64,000 nucleotides of DNA from Symbiodinium natans (GCA_905221605.1 CAJNDS010002125.1:415809-479808), one strand, 5' to 3'; counted from the stretch's first letter, positions 12,201-23,758 are shown. Program-made: numbers and translations. The notes: generated from the letters alone by a model not told the origin.

Positions 12201-15029
12201 CCATAAACAAATCCAAGGACCCATACTTCAGAGACCCTTTGAAAGAACTAGCCTTAGACTCGCACACTCGCACAGTCCAAGCGGGTAGGTTAAGTCACAT
12301 CTTTGCGTGTGAAGTCACATCTCCCCCGCGTGAAGTCGCATCACAGAGACATATGCTGAAGCCTTTCCCCCAATGTGCACGCGCCGCACGCGCATGTTCT
12401 CGACACACCAGCAAAATACGCACTTGTCACCACATGCCTGGGAAGGGAGCGCACTTTTGTCAGCGTGAATGGGATTTCTGCTTGGGGGTGCACGTGGGTT
12501 CTGACCAATCTTGGAGTTCGCGAACCCCAGTGTGCACGCTCCCGGGATACGACTTTGCACAAGAAGATGCGCCTTAACCTACCCGCTTGTAGCTAGGGCG
12601 CACAACACAACAAAGATTAAAAACAAAACACCCACTCTGGATGTCCATGGTGCTTCTTGTAATCTGCGGCTTCAACCCCCAAAAAGACAGCACATGTCGT
12701 CAGAAATCCTCGTACCGTTCCGAAATCGTATGATGCCCTGCGCTTCGACGCATCTGACGCACTTTGACTGCAGCTCCCTCCATCTTCATAGCACACCAGC
12801 TAAGGCTAGGTTGTACTCCCCCCCATGGGCCGAAAAGCCATAACTTACCCGGCGTTGATGTTTCTGTGGTTTTGAACTGGGGTGGACTTACGTGTCCTTT
12901 ACAGTATGGGTTCTATGCCTATATGGGGGCTATGTTCGTCGGAGGGTTTAAATCCGAACGTTCCTGCGCCGTATTTTTCAAAGGGGTCGATTCAGATCCG
13001 GGCGGGTATTCCGAGGTCCGGCGGGACGAATCTCTAGGCGCCAGAACTTTCAGAATGTGAGTTGAGGAAAGTGTGTTGTTCGCAACGTTAGGTGTCCCTT
13101 TCTTCGCAGTCATAAAACAGAGCCCTGCATTAGGGTTCGGCAGGTCTCTCAAACCTAAGAACCTTCAACCGTAAGCCTTTCAGCTTTAGCCGAAGGTGCC
13201 TCGCAGTCGCAGAAGTTGTCATTTACCGCGTCCGGTGGTAGCTGGCGGCCGCTGCCTTGGAGAGCTTAGGGCTGAGGAGCTTAGGGTTTAGGGTTTGGGG
13301 TTTAGGGTTTAGGGTTTAGGGTTTAGGGTTTAGGGTTTAGGGTCTCAGGGCTGAGGGTTTTTTTAGGTTGAGCTGTTGGGCTGAGGAGGCTCGGGCTGAG
13401 CATGGCATGTCTGCGCAAAGGAGGTAGGCCCAACGACGGTCCACGAAAGGCCGTTTTTAAGTTTGATGCACGTAAAGGGTGATGCAGGTGTAGCTACTAG
13501 CTATGTTGCTCATTTCTCGACTAAAAAAACTTGGAGGTGTCTGCATCTACTTTAGGGATCAGGCTTTGGTTGGAGGCTTAGCGGATGTTGGAGACCAGCT
13601 AATGACTCCCAAAAAAACACCCGAAAAGTGGTTCGACTTCGGTCATGACTACCAGTGGCGAATCCCCTGAAAGAATGTCGGGTCCCTTGTGGTCGTGGGT
13701 TCGTGTTGAACTTGAGGCTGTGGGGTGGGCGAACCGAAGCCTGCTGCACCATCCGAGGCCATGGCAGGCGAAAGCCCCGGCAGCATACTGGGCCTAAGAA
13801 ACAGCAGGTTTGGGCCTGGTTCTAGGGGTTGTACCTTGGGCCCTTAAGGCTGTACCCTTGGGTCTTAAAGCATACTTAAAGTAGTATCAGGGTCATCTTA
13901 GGAGCCTCTTTAAGGGGAACCTTTAGGGGTACAACCTTAGGGGTACCAGTCTGCATAGTAGTCTCTTAAGGGGAACCTTTAGGGGTAAAACCTTAGGGGT
14001 ACCAGTCTGAATCCGTTTGGCCGCAGGCTTGGATCCCAGACCCTACGCCCCAAGGTTGCTCGACGTTTTGGGGCTTAGGGTTTCCGAAAGCCTAAACCTA
14101 AACCTTAAACCCTAAACCCTAAACCCTAAACCCTAAACCCTCAACCCTAAACCCTAAACCCTAATTAATTCGGGAGCTCTTCACTGTGACGCGGGGCTCA
14201 CAAACTCACGTGGCGATTCCTGCACGCTGAGAGTCGGCTCCCCGAGCTCTGAGCTTACCCTAAACCCTAAACCCTAAACCCTAAACCCGAAACCCGAAAC
14301 CCTAAACCCTAAACCCTAAACCCTTTCCCAAAAAAAGCACCCTTAACCGTGGAATTCCCAAAAAAGGAACACCCACCCACCCCAGCCCCCCCAAACTGCT
14401 CCGAGGCGGCTTGGTCCGCCGGCGCGACGCCGCCTTGGGCGGTTTAGGCCCAGAGTCCATTTCTTAGGGTTTAGGGTTTTTTGTTGCCGCCCGCCTAGCT
14501 GATCTCAACGTCCACATTGCAGGGGTCTGTGTTGGGGTTTGGGGTTCGACCCCCTTAAGAGACCGCAGCCTTCACATGGAACCCTCTGGGGCTCAAGGCA
14601 ACCAAGCCTCTCTCTGCAACCGCTGAACCCTCAGACCCTGGAACCCTCAGTTTACCACCCTCAAACCCTTTTCTTGGTAGCTTGGCCTTTTTGCCCTCTC
14701 TCCTGAAACCATGCTACGCCCAAACCCCCAACAACGGAATTAGGGGTCCTTATTGTGAATCCTACTATTTGGGGTCTATATTAGGGGTCCCTTATTTTCC
14801 TCAACCTTAAACTAACTCTAAACCCTAAACCCTAAACCCGAGAAACCCTAAAAAACCCTAAAAACCCTAAAAACCCTAAAAACCCTAAAAACCCTAAAAA
14901 CCCTAAAAGCCCTAAAAGCCCTAAAAACCCTAAAAACCCTCTAAACCCTAAACCCTATCCACGCTGCGCCGGGCCACGGATGTCGGCCTCCGCCGAGGCC
15001 AGGAGCACTGCGGCCAGCGCGCGGGCCAT
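276..15029 (-). CDS. PRKCSH: Glucosidase II beta subunit, multi-exon, 3' end outside window
   Basis: This is the non-catalytic subunit of ER glucosidase II, which holds the alpha subunit in the ER and binds mannose through its C-terminal MRH domain during N-glycan trimming. In order the exons give a signal peptide, two LDL-receptor-like Cys motifs (VNDNFCDCE joined to DGSDEPGT, then ASRVNDGVCDCCDGSDEW), ACPNTC, a charged helical stretch, an acidic region, and the MRH start GRCIEKSIGEYKYKI-C-FFDNAKQ-DSTSIGRWKGFEAP. This order matches the family. Start is the ATG at 15029, followed by a hydrophobic signal (MARALAAVLLASAEADIRG). At least 24 exons were placed; one expected exon carrying the first F-x-C-x-D-G was not found between 14392 and 13255. 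The last MRH exons lie at or beyond the left edge. The normally conserved CPF reads C-F-F here. Family assignment is firm; individual borders less so. Confidence 0.88.
505..667 (+). repeat. Degenerate TTTAGGG array
   Basis: About twenty imperfect TTTAGGG/TTCAGGG units. It lies inside the large intron of the glucosidase II beta gene, so it is not a chromosome end. Confidence 0.9.
1640..2180. repeat. Diverged direct duplication with CA microsatellites
   Basis: The stretch 1640-1830 and the stretch 2035-2180 share ordered segments (the CCCGACTTT, CCAGCTAC, GCAGGTACGTTT and TCTTCGTTG pieces) at about 350-bp offset. Short CA runs occur at 1453-1467, 1889-1909 and 2286-2300. A 26-bp direct repeat (CTTAGCTTAGAATCAGGGCT core) occurs at 2263 and 2407. 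All of this lies in the large MRH intron; no exon was recognised here. Confidence 0.5.
2545..2820. repeat. Minisatellite, unit about 100 bp
   Basis: Two diverged copies plus a partial third share the ordered pieces CGTCGTC, GACCCCCAGCTGCCA, GGCCCAGGAGC and GGAGGCCCC. The glycine-rich and aspartate-rich open frame across it is a product of the repeat. Confidence 0.6.
2880..3344 (-). pseudogene. Possible retroposed cDNA fragment headed by spliced-leader relict
   Basis: A spliced-leader-like 14-mer at 3331-3344 is followed on the minus strand by about 440 bases with GC-rich, coding-like composition. Two frames look protein-like in turn: one contains ALMLPDDLHHLEQRLLEHEG (about 3145-3080), and after a frame change another contains MPAANDSDLSMWAEWLGG and ends at a TGA near 2895. 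No single frame runs through, so either a very short intron or a frameshift is present. It lies inside a large intron of the glucosidase II beta gene on the same strand. Protein family not recognised. The pseudogene reading is an inference. Confidence 0.35.
3331..3344 (-). other. Relict spliced-leader sequence
   Basis: The minus strand reads CCATTTGGCTCAAG, the last 15 bases of the dinoflagellate spliced leader with one T missing. A match this long is not expected by chance in 64 kb. It directly abuts CCCTAAA repeats on its 5' side. Confidence 0.65.
4728..4795 (-). repeat. CCCTAAA array at 5' part of an intron
   Basis: The plus strand reads CCCTAAA; in transcript sense it is TTTAGGG just downstream of the exon ending near 4830. 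Confidence 0.85.
6880..7035 (+). repeat. TTCCATTC octamer-type simple repeat
   Basis: Tandem TTCCATTC and close variants, clearest at 6900-6980, in an intron of the glucosidase II beta gene. Confidence 0.8.
8821..9240. repeat. Inverted pair of TTTAGGG-type arrays filling one intron
   Basis: The intron 9251-8816 (minus transcript) starts with TTTAGGG units (plus-strand CCCTAAA at 9173-9240) and ends with CCCTAAA units (plus-strand TTTAGGG at 8821-8935) that stop a few bases from the next exon at 8815. The unique middle holds no recognised exon. Confidence 0.85.
9538..9655. repeat. TA / ATGT microsatellite
   Basis: Alternating TA runs followed by ATGT units. Similar AT-rich TATA/ATAC stretches occur at about 23270-23345, 29830-29910 and 31985-32065. 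Confidence 0.85.
10266..10327 (+). repeat. Dispersed intronic element A, copy 1
   Basis: Carries GGGGTACCTTAT, then AAGGGAATCCTACTATTTGG and a GGGTC-TTAGGG tail. It lies in the intron between glucosidase exons 10514 and 10201. Three related copies are listed separately. Confidence 0.7.
12130..12196 (+). repeat. Dispersed intronic element B, copy 1
   Basis: ATCCCGG-GGACTGT-AGTAT-AGGGGGGAACATCCCAACTT, shared with 35068-35122 in an intron of a different gene. Confidence 0.65.
13265..14330. repeat. TTTAGGG-type arrays at both ends of one intron
   Basis: Intron 14391-13256 of the glucosidase gene: plus-strand CCCTAAA at 14090-14165 and 14258-14330 (transcript 5' side) and plus-strand TTTAGGG at 13265-13345 (transcript 3' side, next to exon 13255). 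Between them, 13890-14010 holds two copies of a roughly 65-bp unit with AAGGGGAACCTTTAGGGGTA and ACCTTAGGGGTACCAGTCTG. Confidence 0.85.
14738..14797 (+). repeat. Dispersed intronic element A, copy 2
   Basis: GAATCCTACTATTTGGGGTC followed by TATATTAGGGGTCCCTTATT; in intron 1 of the glucosidase II beta gene. Confidence 0.75.
14815..14955 (-). repeat. CCCTAAAAA-type array at start of intron 1
   Basis: A lengthened unit variant (plus-strand AACCCTAAA and AACCCTAAAA) repeated about a dozen times. It begins within about 25 bases of the donor at 14975 and reads as G-rich TTTTTAGGG in the transcript. Confidence 0.85.
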
Positions 15030-15634
15030 GGGGGGAAGAAGTTGTTGCCCTAAACCCTAAACCCTAAACTTGGAGCTGCCGTGTTTTCTATCTTGGGGCG
15101 GCGCGTTGGGACCCCAAAATGGGCGGATGAAGCCTCGAAGGCCGTCGTGGGAAAGCTGGGCCTCTCGTCTACAAGAGTGTGCTTTCATTCTCCGGGCCCT
15201 AAACCCTAAACCCTAAACCCTAAACCTGCTACACCCATCTTCGAGCTGACCTATGCCGATCATGACCAAGGAGGATGCAGCTAACTTGAGACCCCCAGGA
15301 CTCCAAACGACTCCATAAAACCCGAGCAAAGGTATCCATTTGTTAAAGTGCCGCCTGCAATCTGCGGCAAAGCTTTGAGCCAGACCAAACAAAGAGTAGG
15401 AACTTCTCTTCGTTCGTAGGGAATGATGGGGGGGGGGGTTGATTGCAACGTCTGCAATTGCCAGCACACCTCATTCCCCATGGCGGAAGGGGGTTCTTCG
15501 ACATCGAGGGCCCCATGAGAACCAGACACCGAGGACTATGGTACACTCCCAAGCAGTTTAGGGTGGGTTTCAGGGTGGGCTTCGGATGGGTAGGTTTAGG
15601 GTTGCATCATGCCAACCGCACAACGCCCCGAGAA

Positions 15635-17165
15635 GACTGCCTTAACATCAGAGTCTCCTCCTCACGCAAGTGCCGCACGAGCTTCAGGAACTCGCCCTGC
15701 ATTCTGGGTTGGAGTCTACAGGGTTTTTTGCGGTTTGGGGTCTAGGGTTTGTGGCGCCGACAATTGCATTCGAGGAGCTTGAAGGCGAATCTGGATCTTA
15801 ACCCTCAGCCATTTTGAGGCTGCCGGCTTCGGGCTCAGAGGGTTGCTAAGGAGCCTGGACTTCGACTTCAAAAGCCAGCACCCGGTCGAAGTAAGTTGCG
15901 AGGGCTTCATTAGCCCGAGCTTGGGGCTGAAGACCACCCTAAAGGCTTCGGGCTTAGGGTTTAAAGCCCTGCGCCTAGGTAGGGTTTAGGGCTTCGGGGC
16001 CTAGGGTCCCAAAATTCGGCAGCGGGAGCCCGCGCCTCGTGGATGGCACCTGTGCTGGAAAGCGAAGGTTCTGACTGGCGAGGTGGTCTCTTCCGGCGGG
16101 TGCTTGACATGTGAGTCCGCGTTACCCGCAACAACTGTTCCTGCATGCAGCAGGGCATGAGCGGCGGGGCCCAAGTTAGTTCAATCATTCGTGGCCCGTT
16201 TGGCCCACCCAGCAGGCGGAGGTGTTTTGTGTTCCTAACGTCGGCCCGGCTTGTTTTCCTTGCTATACCTCACCCAGCAAAGCCGCCAGAACAGGCTCAA
16301 CAGCGGATTAGGGTTTAGGATTTGACTTGAGGGCAGTGTTTTTCTAGGGTTTAGGATTTCGACTTTAGGATTTAGGGTGTAGAGCTCAGGACAGCACTAC
16401 TGAGAGCCCACAGAACGGTTCGCGTACGACCACGAGAGCACAGCCCGAAACCTCAACACCTGTCCCCCGCCCCACCCAAAAAAAACAACACTAATAATAA
16501 GAAGAAAAGTAATAATATTAATAGTAATGAGAATGAGAATACGAATGATCGGAGGAAGAAGAAGAAGAAGAAGTTCAAACACCCCGAGCCCGGGGCCGCT
16601 CTTGTCCAAGTCCACCCGGCACCACAACTGCCGGCGCCGCTGCGTGGACAGAGGGTAACCGAGCCTCAGTCTCATCCAGCACCAGACCAACCGTTTTTTG
16701 AACCGGTTTAGGGTTTAGGGTTTGGGGTTTAGGGTTTAGGGTTTAGGGTTCAGGGTTTAGGGTTGAGGGTTAGGGTTTAGGGTTCTGGACGAAGGAAGTC
16801 GGGACTTAGAGGTACCTTCTGTTTAGGGGCCCTCTTGAGAGGACTTAAGGTCCCTGAGTAAAGCGCTTGACTCGGACTCCAGCGGTCCCTCTACAACCAC
16901 ACCAAGAATGGTAGGGATACTAGGCAACTAACTCCCTAACTATTCACACGGCAGAGAGATAAGGTAGCTAACTCCACATGGTAGGGATGTAAGGCAGCTA
17001 ACTCCCCTAAGTATTCACATGGTAGGGATATATAAGGTACCTAGCTCCCTAACTATTCGCATGGTGGGGAGATAAGGTAGCTAAAACTCCCTAAGTGAAT
17101 CACAGACCAGGCCCCCCTGGCCAGCTGAGTGCACGCGTCAGCTCGAACTCGCGGAGCTCATCCCG
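15635..17165 (-). other. EF-hand-like exons left of the tandem array
   Basis: Exons near 17165-17105 (RDELREFELTRALS), 16642-16590 (LWCRVDLDKSGPG, the first half of an EF loop), about 16110-16020 (Ser/Arg-rich), about 15920-15870 (EALATYFDRVLAFE) and 15700-15635 (GEFLKLVR followed by HLREEETLM, a typical EF second half). They continue the EF-hand theme on the same strand after the array, which is why the array is read as intronic. Confidence 0.5.
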
Positions 17166-20100
17166 CCCCTTGCCAGTGCCGACGGCTCAAGTGGGGTTTA
17201 GGGTGGAGGGCTCAGGGTTTAGGGTTTAGGGTTTAGGGTTTAGGGTTTAGGGTTTAGGGTTTAGGGTTTAGGGTTTAGGGTTTAGGGTTTAAAGTACCAA
17301 AGGTTAAGGGCTTAGGGTTTCTAGGCTTGGGGTTTAGGGTTTAGAGTCTAGGGTGTAAGTGCAGGGTTTAGGAGTCTAGGGGTTAGGGTGCTTTGCATGG
17401 GCTCCGGAACACCCATGTAGCAATCTCATGGTCACAGCCTGGCTTCCTTTTGTTCCGATCTGCATCCCTTCTGTGTCCCTTCTGCGTCACGCTCAAATGG
17501 GAAAAAACTATCTTTCCTGGCCACTGCAACTCTCACGCCGGAGTGGCCGGACATCAAATGGCACCAATGACAGCAGAAATGCGGCAAGGAGTTCAACGAG
17601 CCTGCGGCATTTGCCCTGCGGCATTTGCGGCGTGGAATCCGAGACAAACAACCGCGCTGCGTTCTGAGACGGAGTCTGTCCCTTAGGATGTAGTCCGTGC
17701 TCGGAGCTCGTTTCTGAGAATTGGTGAGGCTTTGCTCGGTGAAACCTAGACACAGCTGCACACACCTGCACACCGTCCGCTTCAGATGAGCCTCTCGGGC
17801 TCGGACAAGCGGCGATCGATGTGGACTTTGTCGCCGAGCCCGAGCGCTTTCACCACGGCGGCGGAGTCTTCTTTGGGCACGCCCTTGATGTCAATCTTGC
17901 CACCCACGGGCACTGAGAGCTTCCCAGCATTCTTTGCAGAAGTGACGGCACTCTTGTCCACCTCCGCCTTAGGCGGGGGGACATCGGCGTGGGCCTCCTC
18001 CAGCGTCTCCTCTGCAGCCTTGGCGTCACCCTTGCCCATGGCACTCGACATCTGTTCCAGTTGCTTCTGCTTCGCCTCGGCGTCCTTGGCCGCGGCCTTC
18101 GAAGCCTTGTACTCCGTGAAGGCTCCGAGGTCGACGGTATCTTTCTGGCTGGACCAGTAGAGGTTCTTGTGGACGAAGAGGTAGCCAATGTCCGACGTGT
18201 TCTGGCAACTCTGAAGGGAATCGAGAGCGCCCACGTGGCTCATGCCGTCGACCACCAGCTTCGTCGTCTCGCCGAGCTTGATGTTAAACGGGCCCATGAT
18301 CGGCTCCTTGACGAAGGAATCCTTCAGATCCCCCGAATTGAGCAGGTTCATGCCCGCATAGCACTTGTCGATGGGTCCCGAGTAGATGTTGGCCAGCGTG
18401 CCAAGGTTGGGCTGCAAGATCTGCATGACCACGCCGTAGAATGCAATCTTTCCCTTGGTCATGCCCACAACGTCCGCGCTGCAGACCAAACCCGGCACGC
18501 AATTCGCGGCGAACTCGTTGTCAGCATGGGCAGAGTTCTGGAAGATGCTGAAGTAGGTGCAGCCTGCCGTGCCCATCTTGTTCATGTTCTTCTCTGCCAC
18601 CGGACGGCAACCATGATCCTTGAAGATTGTCTTGGCCAGCTCATCCGTGGGTCCGTAGAAGGTGTTCGTGTTGATGCCGGTCTGAATCTCCAAGGCGGAA
18701 CCCCGGTTCTCGTCACAGCAGCTCCCCATCAACTGGAGCGAACCCAAGTTTGGACTCATAGTTTTCACGTCCTCAACGTAGTCCTTGATGGACTTCTCCG
18801 CGAGCTCCTCCCCAGTCACCGTCACGGAGGCGCGGGCCCAGGCGGAAGCGCGGGCCACGAGCCCCAGGCACAAGACGGCGAACAGCGACATGATCGATGT
18901 CAAGCAGAGGAGAGGAGATGAAAACCGGGCAGGGCTGAGCCAAGCTTGCTTGAGCCAGACCTGTTCCTCCGCAGCGTGTAAGACTTAAAGACTTAAAGAG
19001 CTGACACATACTGCCAGACGGGCTTCAAACAGTGGCCTTTCTTCAGGGTCCAGCGTTGAGATTTCTCGGCTCGGTTGCCGGCTCGCGGCTTGCGATTTGG
19101 GGATGGCGTTTGTAGCAATCTCATGGTCACAGCCTGGCTTCCTTTTGCTCCCTTCTGCATCCCTTCTGTGTCCCTTCTGCGTCACGCTCAAATGGAAAAA
19201 ACTATCTTTCCTGGCCACTGCAACTCTCACGCCGGAGTGGCCGGACATCAAATGGCACCCAATGACAGCAGTAGTGCGGCAAGGAGTTCAACGAGCCTGC
19301 GGCATTTGCCCTGCGGCATTTGCGGCGTGGAATCCGAGACAAACAACCGCGCTGCGTTCTGAGACGGAGTCTGTCCCTTAGGATGTAGTCCGTGCTCGGA
19401 GCTCGTTTCTGAGAATTGGTGAGGCTTTGCTCGGTGAAACCTAGACACAGCTGCACACACCTGCACACCGTCCGCTTCAGATGAGCCTCTCGGGCTCGGA
19501 CAGGCGGCGATCGATGTGGACTTTGTCGCCGAGCCCGAGCGCTTTCACCACGGCGGCGGAGTCCTCTTTGGGCACGCCCTTGATGTCAATCTTGCCACCC
19601 ACGGGCACTGAGAGCTTCCCAGCATTCTTTGCAGAAGTGACGGCACTCCTGTCCACCTCCGCCTTAGGCGGGGGAACATCGGCGTGGGCCTCCTCCAGCG
19701 TCTTCTCTGCAGCCTTGGCGTCACCCTTGCCCATGGCACTCGACATCTGTTCCAGTTGCTTCTGCTTCGCCTCGGCGTCCTTGGCCGCGGCCTTCGAAGC
19801 CTTGTACTCCGTGAAGGCTCCGAGGTCGACGGTATCTTTCTGGCTGGACCAGTAGAGGTTCTTGTGGACGAAGAGGTAGCCAATGTCCGACGTGTTCTGG
19901 CAACTCTGAAGGGAATCGAGAGCGCCCACGTGGCTCATGCCGTCGACCACCAGCTTCGTCGTCTCGCCGAGCTTGATGTTAAACGGGCCCATGATCGGCT
20001 CCTTGACGAAGGAATCCTTCAGATCCCCCGAATTGAGCAGGTTCATGCCCGCATAGCACTTGTCGATGGGTCCCGAGTAGATGTTGGCCAGCGTGCCAAG

Positions 20101-23100
20101 GTTGGGCTGCAAGATCTGCATGACCACGCCGTAGAATGCAATCTTTCCCTTGGTCATGCCCACAACGTCCGCGCTGCAGACCAAACCCGGCACGCAATTC
20201 GCGGCGAACTCGTTGTCAGCATGGGCAGAGTTCTGGAAGATGCTGAAGTAGGTGCACCCTGCCGTGCCCATCTTGTTCATGTTCTTCTCTGCCACCGGAC
20301 GGCAACCATGATCCTTGAAGATTGTCTTGGCCAGCTCATCCGTGGGTCCGTAGAAGGTGTTCGTGTTGATGCCGGTCTGAATCTCCAAGGCGGAACCCCG
20401 GTTCTCGTCACAGCAGCTCCCCATCAACTGGAGCGAACCCAAGTTTGGACTCATAGTTTTCACGTCCTCAACGTAGTCCTTGATGGACTTCTCCGCGAGC
20501 TCCTCCCCAGTCACCGTCACGGAGGCGCGGGCCCAGGCGGAAGCGCGGGCCACGAGCCCCAGGCACAAGACGGCGAACAGCGACATGATCGATGTCAAGC
20601 AGAGGAGAGGAGATGAAAACCGGGCAGGGCTGAGCCAAGCTTGCTTGAGCCAGACCTGTTCCTCCGCAGCGTGTAAGACTTAAAGACTTAAAGAGCTGAC
20701 ACATACTGCCAGACGGGCTTCAAACAGTGGCCTTTCTTCAGGGTCCAGCGTTGAGATTTCTCGGCTCGGTTGCCGGCTCGCGGCTTGCGATTTGGGGATG
20801 GCGTTTGTAGCAATCTCATGGTCACAGCCTGGCTTCCTTTTGCTCCCTTCTGCATCCCTTCTGTGTCCCTTCTGCGTCACGCTCAAATGGAAAAAACTAT
20901 CTTTCCTGGCCACTGCAACTCTCACGCCGGAGTGGCCGGACATCAAATGGCACCCAATGACAGCAGTAGTGCGGCAAGGAGTTCAACGAGCCTGCGGCAT
21001 TTGCCCTGCGGCATTTGCGGCGTGGAATCCGAGACAAACAACCGCGCTGCGTTCTGAGACGGAGTCTGTCCCTTAGGATGTAGTCCGTGCTCGGAGCTCG
21101 TTTCTGAGAATTGGTGAGGCTTTGCTCGGTGAAACCTAGACACAGCTGCACACACCTGCACACCGTCCGCTTCAGATGAGCCTCTCGGGCTCGGACAGGC
21201 GGCGATCGATGTGGACTTTGTCGCCGAGCCCGAGCGCTTTCACCACGGCGGCGGAGTCCTCTTTGGGCACGCCCTTGATGTCAATCTTGCCACCCACGGG
21301 CACTGAGAGCTTCCCAGCATTCTTTGCAGAAGTGACGGCACTCCTGTCCACCTCCGCCTTAGGCGGGGGAACATCGGCGTGGGCCTCCTCCAGCGTCTTC
21401 TCTGCAGCCTTGGCGTCACCCTTGCCCATGGCACTCGACATCTGTTCCAGTTGCTTCTGCTTCGCCTCGGCGTCCTTGGCCGCGGCCTTCGAAGCCTTGT
21501 ACTCCGTGAAGGCTCCGAGGTCGACGGTATCTTTCTGGCTGGACCAGTAGAGGTTCTTGTGGACGAAGAGGTAGCCAATGTCCGACGTGTTCTGGCAACT
21601 CTGAAGGGAATCGAGAGCGCCCACGTGGCTCATGCCGTCGACCACCAGCTTCGTCGTCTCGCCGAGCTTGATGTTAAACGGGCCCATGATCGGCTCCTTG
21701 ACGAAGGAATCCTTCAGATCCCCCGAATTGAGCAGGTTCATGCCCGCATAGCACTTGTCGATGGGTCCCGAGTAGATGTTGGCCAGCGTGCCAAGGTTGG
21801 GCTGCAAGATCTGCATGACCACGCCGTAGAATGCAATCTTTCCCTTGGTCATGCCCACAACGTCCGCGCTGCAGACCAAACCCGGCACGCAATTCGCGGC
21901 GAACTCGTTGTCAGCATGGGCAGAGTTCTGGAAGATGCTGAAGTAGGTGCAGCCTGCCGTGCCCATCTTGTTCATGTTCTTCTCTGCCACCGGACGGCAA
22001 CCATGATCCTTGAAGATTGTCTTGGCCAGCTCATCCGTGGGTCCGTAGAAGGTGTTCGTGTTGATGCCGGTCTGAATCTCCAAGGCGGAACCCCGGTTCT
22101 CGTCACAGCAGCTCCCCATCAACTGGAGCGAACCCAAGTTTGGACTCATAGTTTTCACGTCCTCAACGTAGTCCTTGATGGACTTCTCTGCGAGCTCCTC
22201 TCCAGTCACCGTCACGGAGGCGCGGGCCCAGGCGGAAGCGCGGGCCACGAGCCCCAGGCACAAGACGGCGAACAGCGACATGATCGATGTCAAGCAGAGG
22301 AGAGGAGATGAAAACCGGGCAGGGCTGAGCCAAGCTTGCTTGAGCCAGACCTGTTCCTCCGCAGCGTGTAAGACTTAAAGACTTAAAGAGCTGACACATA
22401 CTGCCAGACGGGCTTCAAACAGTGGCCTTTCTTCAGGGTCCAGCGTTGAGACCCTGGCCTTGGAGGTGAACTTCCGGAACACGGACTTCAGCTCCTGCGC
22501 CTCAGGAGCCCACCCGGAGCCTGATGAGCCCCCTTTTGTTGCGGCTACACTTCTAAACCTTGGGCACTTTCTTGGGGGGGGGAACTACTGCAGGGCTTTT
22601 CTCAGCACGCTGGGGTTTGGGGTCATCGGAACTTCTTTCTCATAGGGCTTCCGCATCCACTCCGGGCCTCATCCTTGGAGAAGCCCTCGTTGGCACGGAT
22701 GTAGGCCAAGACATGCACGCAGTCCTCTTGAGGCTCTGGGTTTCGGGCTTAGGGTTTTAGGGTTTTAGGGTTTAGGGTTTTAGGGTTTTAGGGTTGTAGG
22801 GTTTTAGGGTTTCAGGGTTTCAGGGTTTTGGGTTGGAGCGCGACTCAAAAACCCATCTGAAAGCCACACGGAAGCTGCTAAAAGCCGAGCCCGAAGGCGA
22901 TCCTCGAAGATGATACCATCCTCCACCCCGGAGGGGAAGAGGCTCTCCACAGCCTCCTCAATGACCTGCGCTGTGTTCTTACATAGGCAGGGGTTGGGGT
23001 TTGGGATATGTGTCCCGAGTGCATCCGGGGCTCGGGGACTTTCGAGCTGTCTCCGGTGTGCCTCGGAAGACCTTCTTTTACTTGGCACTTCGGAGGACTC

Positions 23101-23758
23101 TTGGTCTAGCTGTTCCTGATTTCCTGATCCCGATGTGCCCGAGACGCTCCAACTTGAGGTTCCGCCAGCTCTCCGCACCCCGGTCCCTTCTTGGGGACCC
23201 TGGCGAAGATATGGACTCGCGCATGCTGTTGTTCTTATACCTACCTATGTGATCCTATGTGTATATTCATAAATAGATGTATATACATACATATGTATAT
23301 ATATATATTCATATTTATATTTATTTAGTTATTTATATATCTCTTCTCTGTATAAGGAGGTACGTACTTGCATATTCATAGATACACATCCATATATATA
23401 CACACAATAAGGTACCGCAAAAGGGACGTCACAAATAAAGGAAAGCACAGACTTCCGCGCAAGCCAAGCGCCCGGCTGAGGAGTGGATGGTGTAGCCCAG
23501 CCTGCGCCCAGCAGCCCCACAGCAACCCAGACTGTCCTAGCAGAGCCGGGCTCAGCCGCGCTGCGCCAGGCGCAGGCCCCAACAAGCCCACGAACACAAA
23601 ACAAGGAAGCTCCAAACCTGGACTCTCGTTTCCTAAGCCCCTTGCACCCTTCGTTCGCTCCCTGGAACCCTTCCTACAGCCAACCCTTGGGTTGGAGCTC
23701 CGGAGCTCCTGCAGCACCCTGCAGCCTGTGTCTCTAATCTAAACCCAGTTTGTTTTTC

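Larger units (their letters stand above)
11280..15029 (-). other. PRKCSH: Exons for the N-terminal domain of glucosidase II beta
   Basis: Placed exons: 15029-14975 (signal peptide), 14433-14392 (GVAPADQAASEQF), 13255-13200 (SGRQLPPDAVNDNFCDCE), 12082-12059 (DGSDEPGT, only 24 nt), 11490-11448 (EACAGMGSTLYYCQ) and 11371-11280 (SDPLYIYASRVNDG to DEWQ). Each join keeps frame and restores the family motif. Donors used: GC after 14975, GC after 13200, GA after 12059, GC after 11448 and GC after 11280; acceptors are AG followed by G. The introns from 14974 and from 14391 both have TTTAGGG-rich 5' ends and CCCTAAA-rich 3' ends in transcript sense. Confidence 0.85.
17416..22451 (-). repeat. Three-copy tandem array, unit 1,695 bp
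   Basis: Units start at 17416, 19111 and 20806. Offsets are exactly 1,695 bases through both joins, and the last unit stops at 22451, where the sequence diverges. Left of 17416 homology ends abruptly, so the array has 2.97 units. Copies differ at only a handful of sites. Each unit carries one complete intronless gene on the minus strand. Confidence 0.97.

Noticed and set aside
17989-22311. Plus-strand open frames of 310 codons in all three array copies
   Set aside because: They are the exact antisense of a coding region with a signal peptide and natural composition. Their conservation follows from copy identity.
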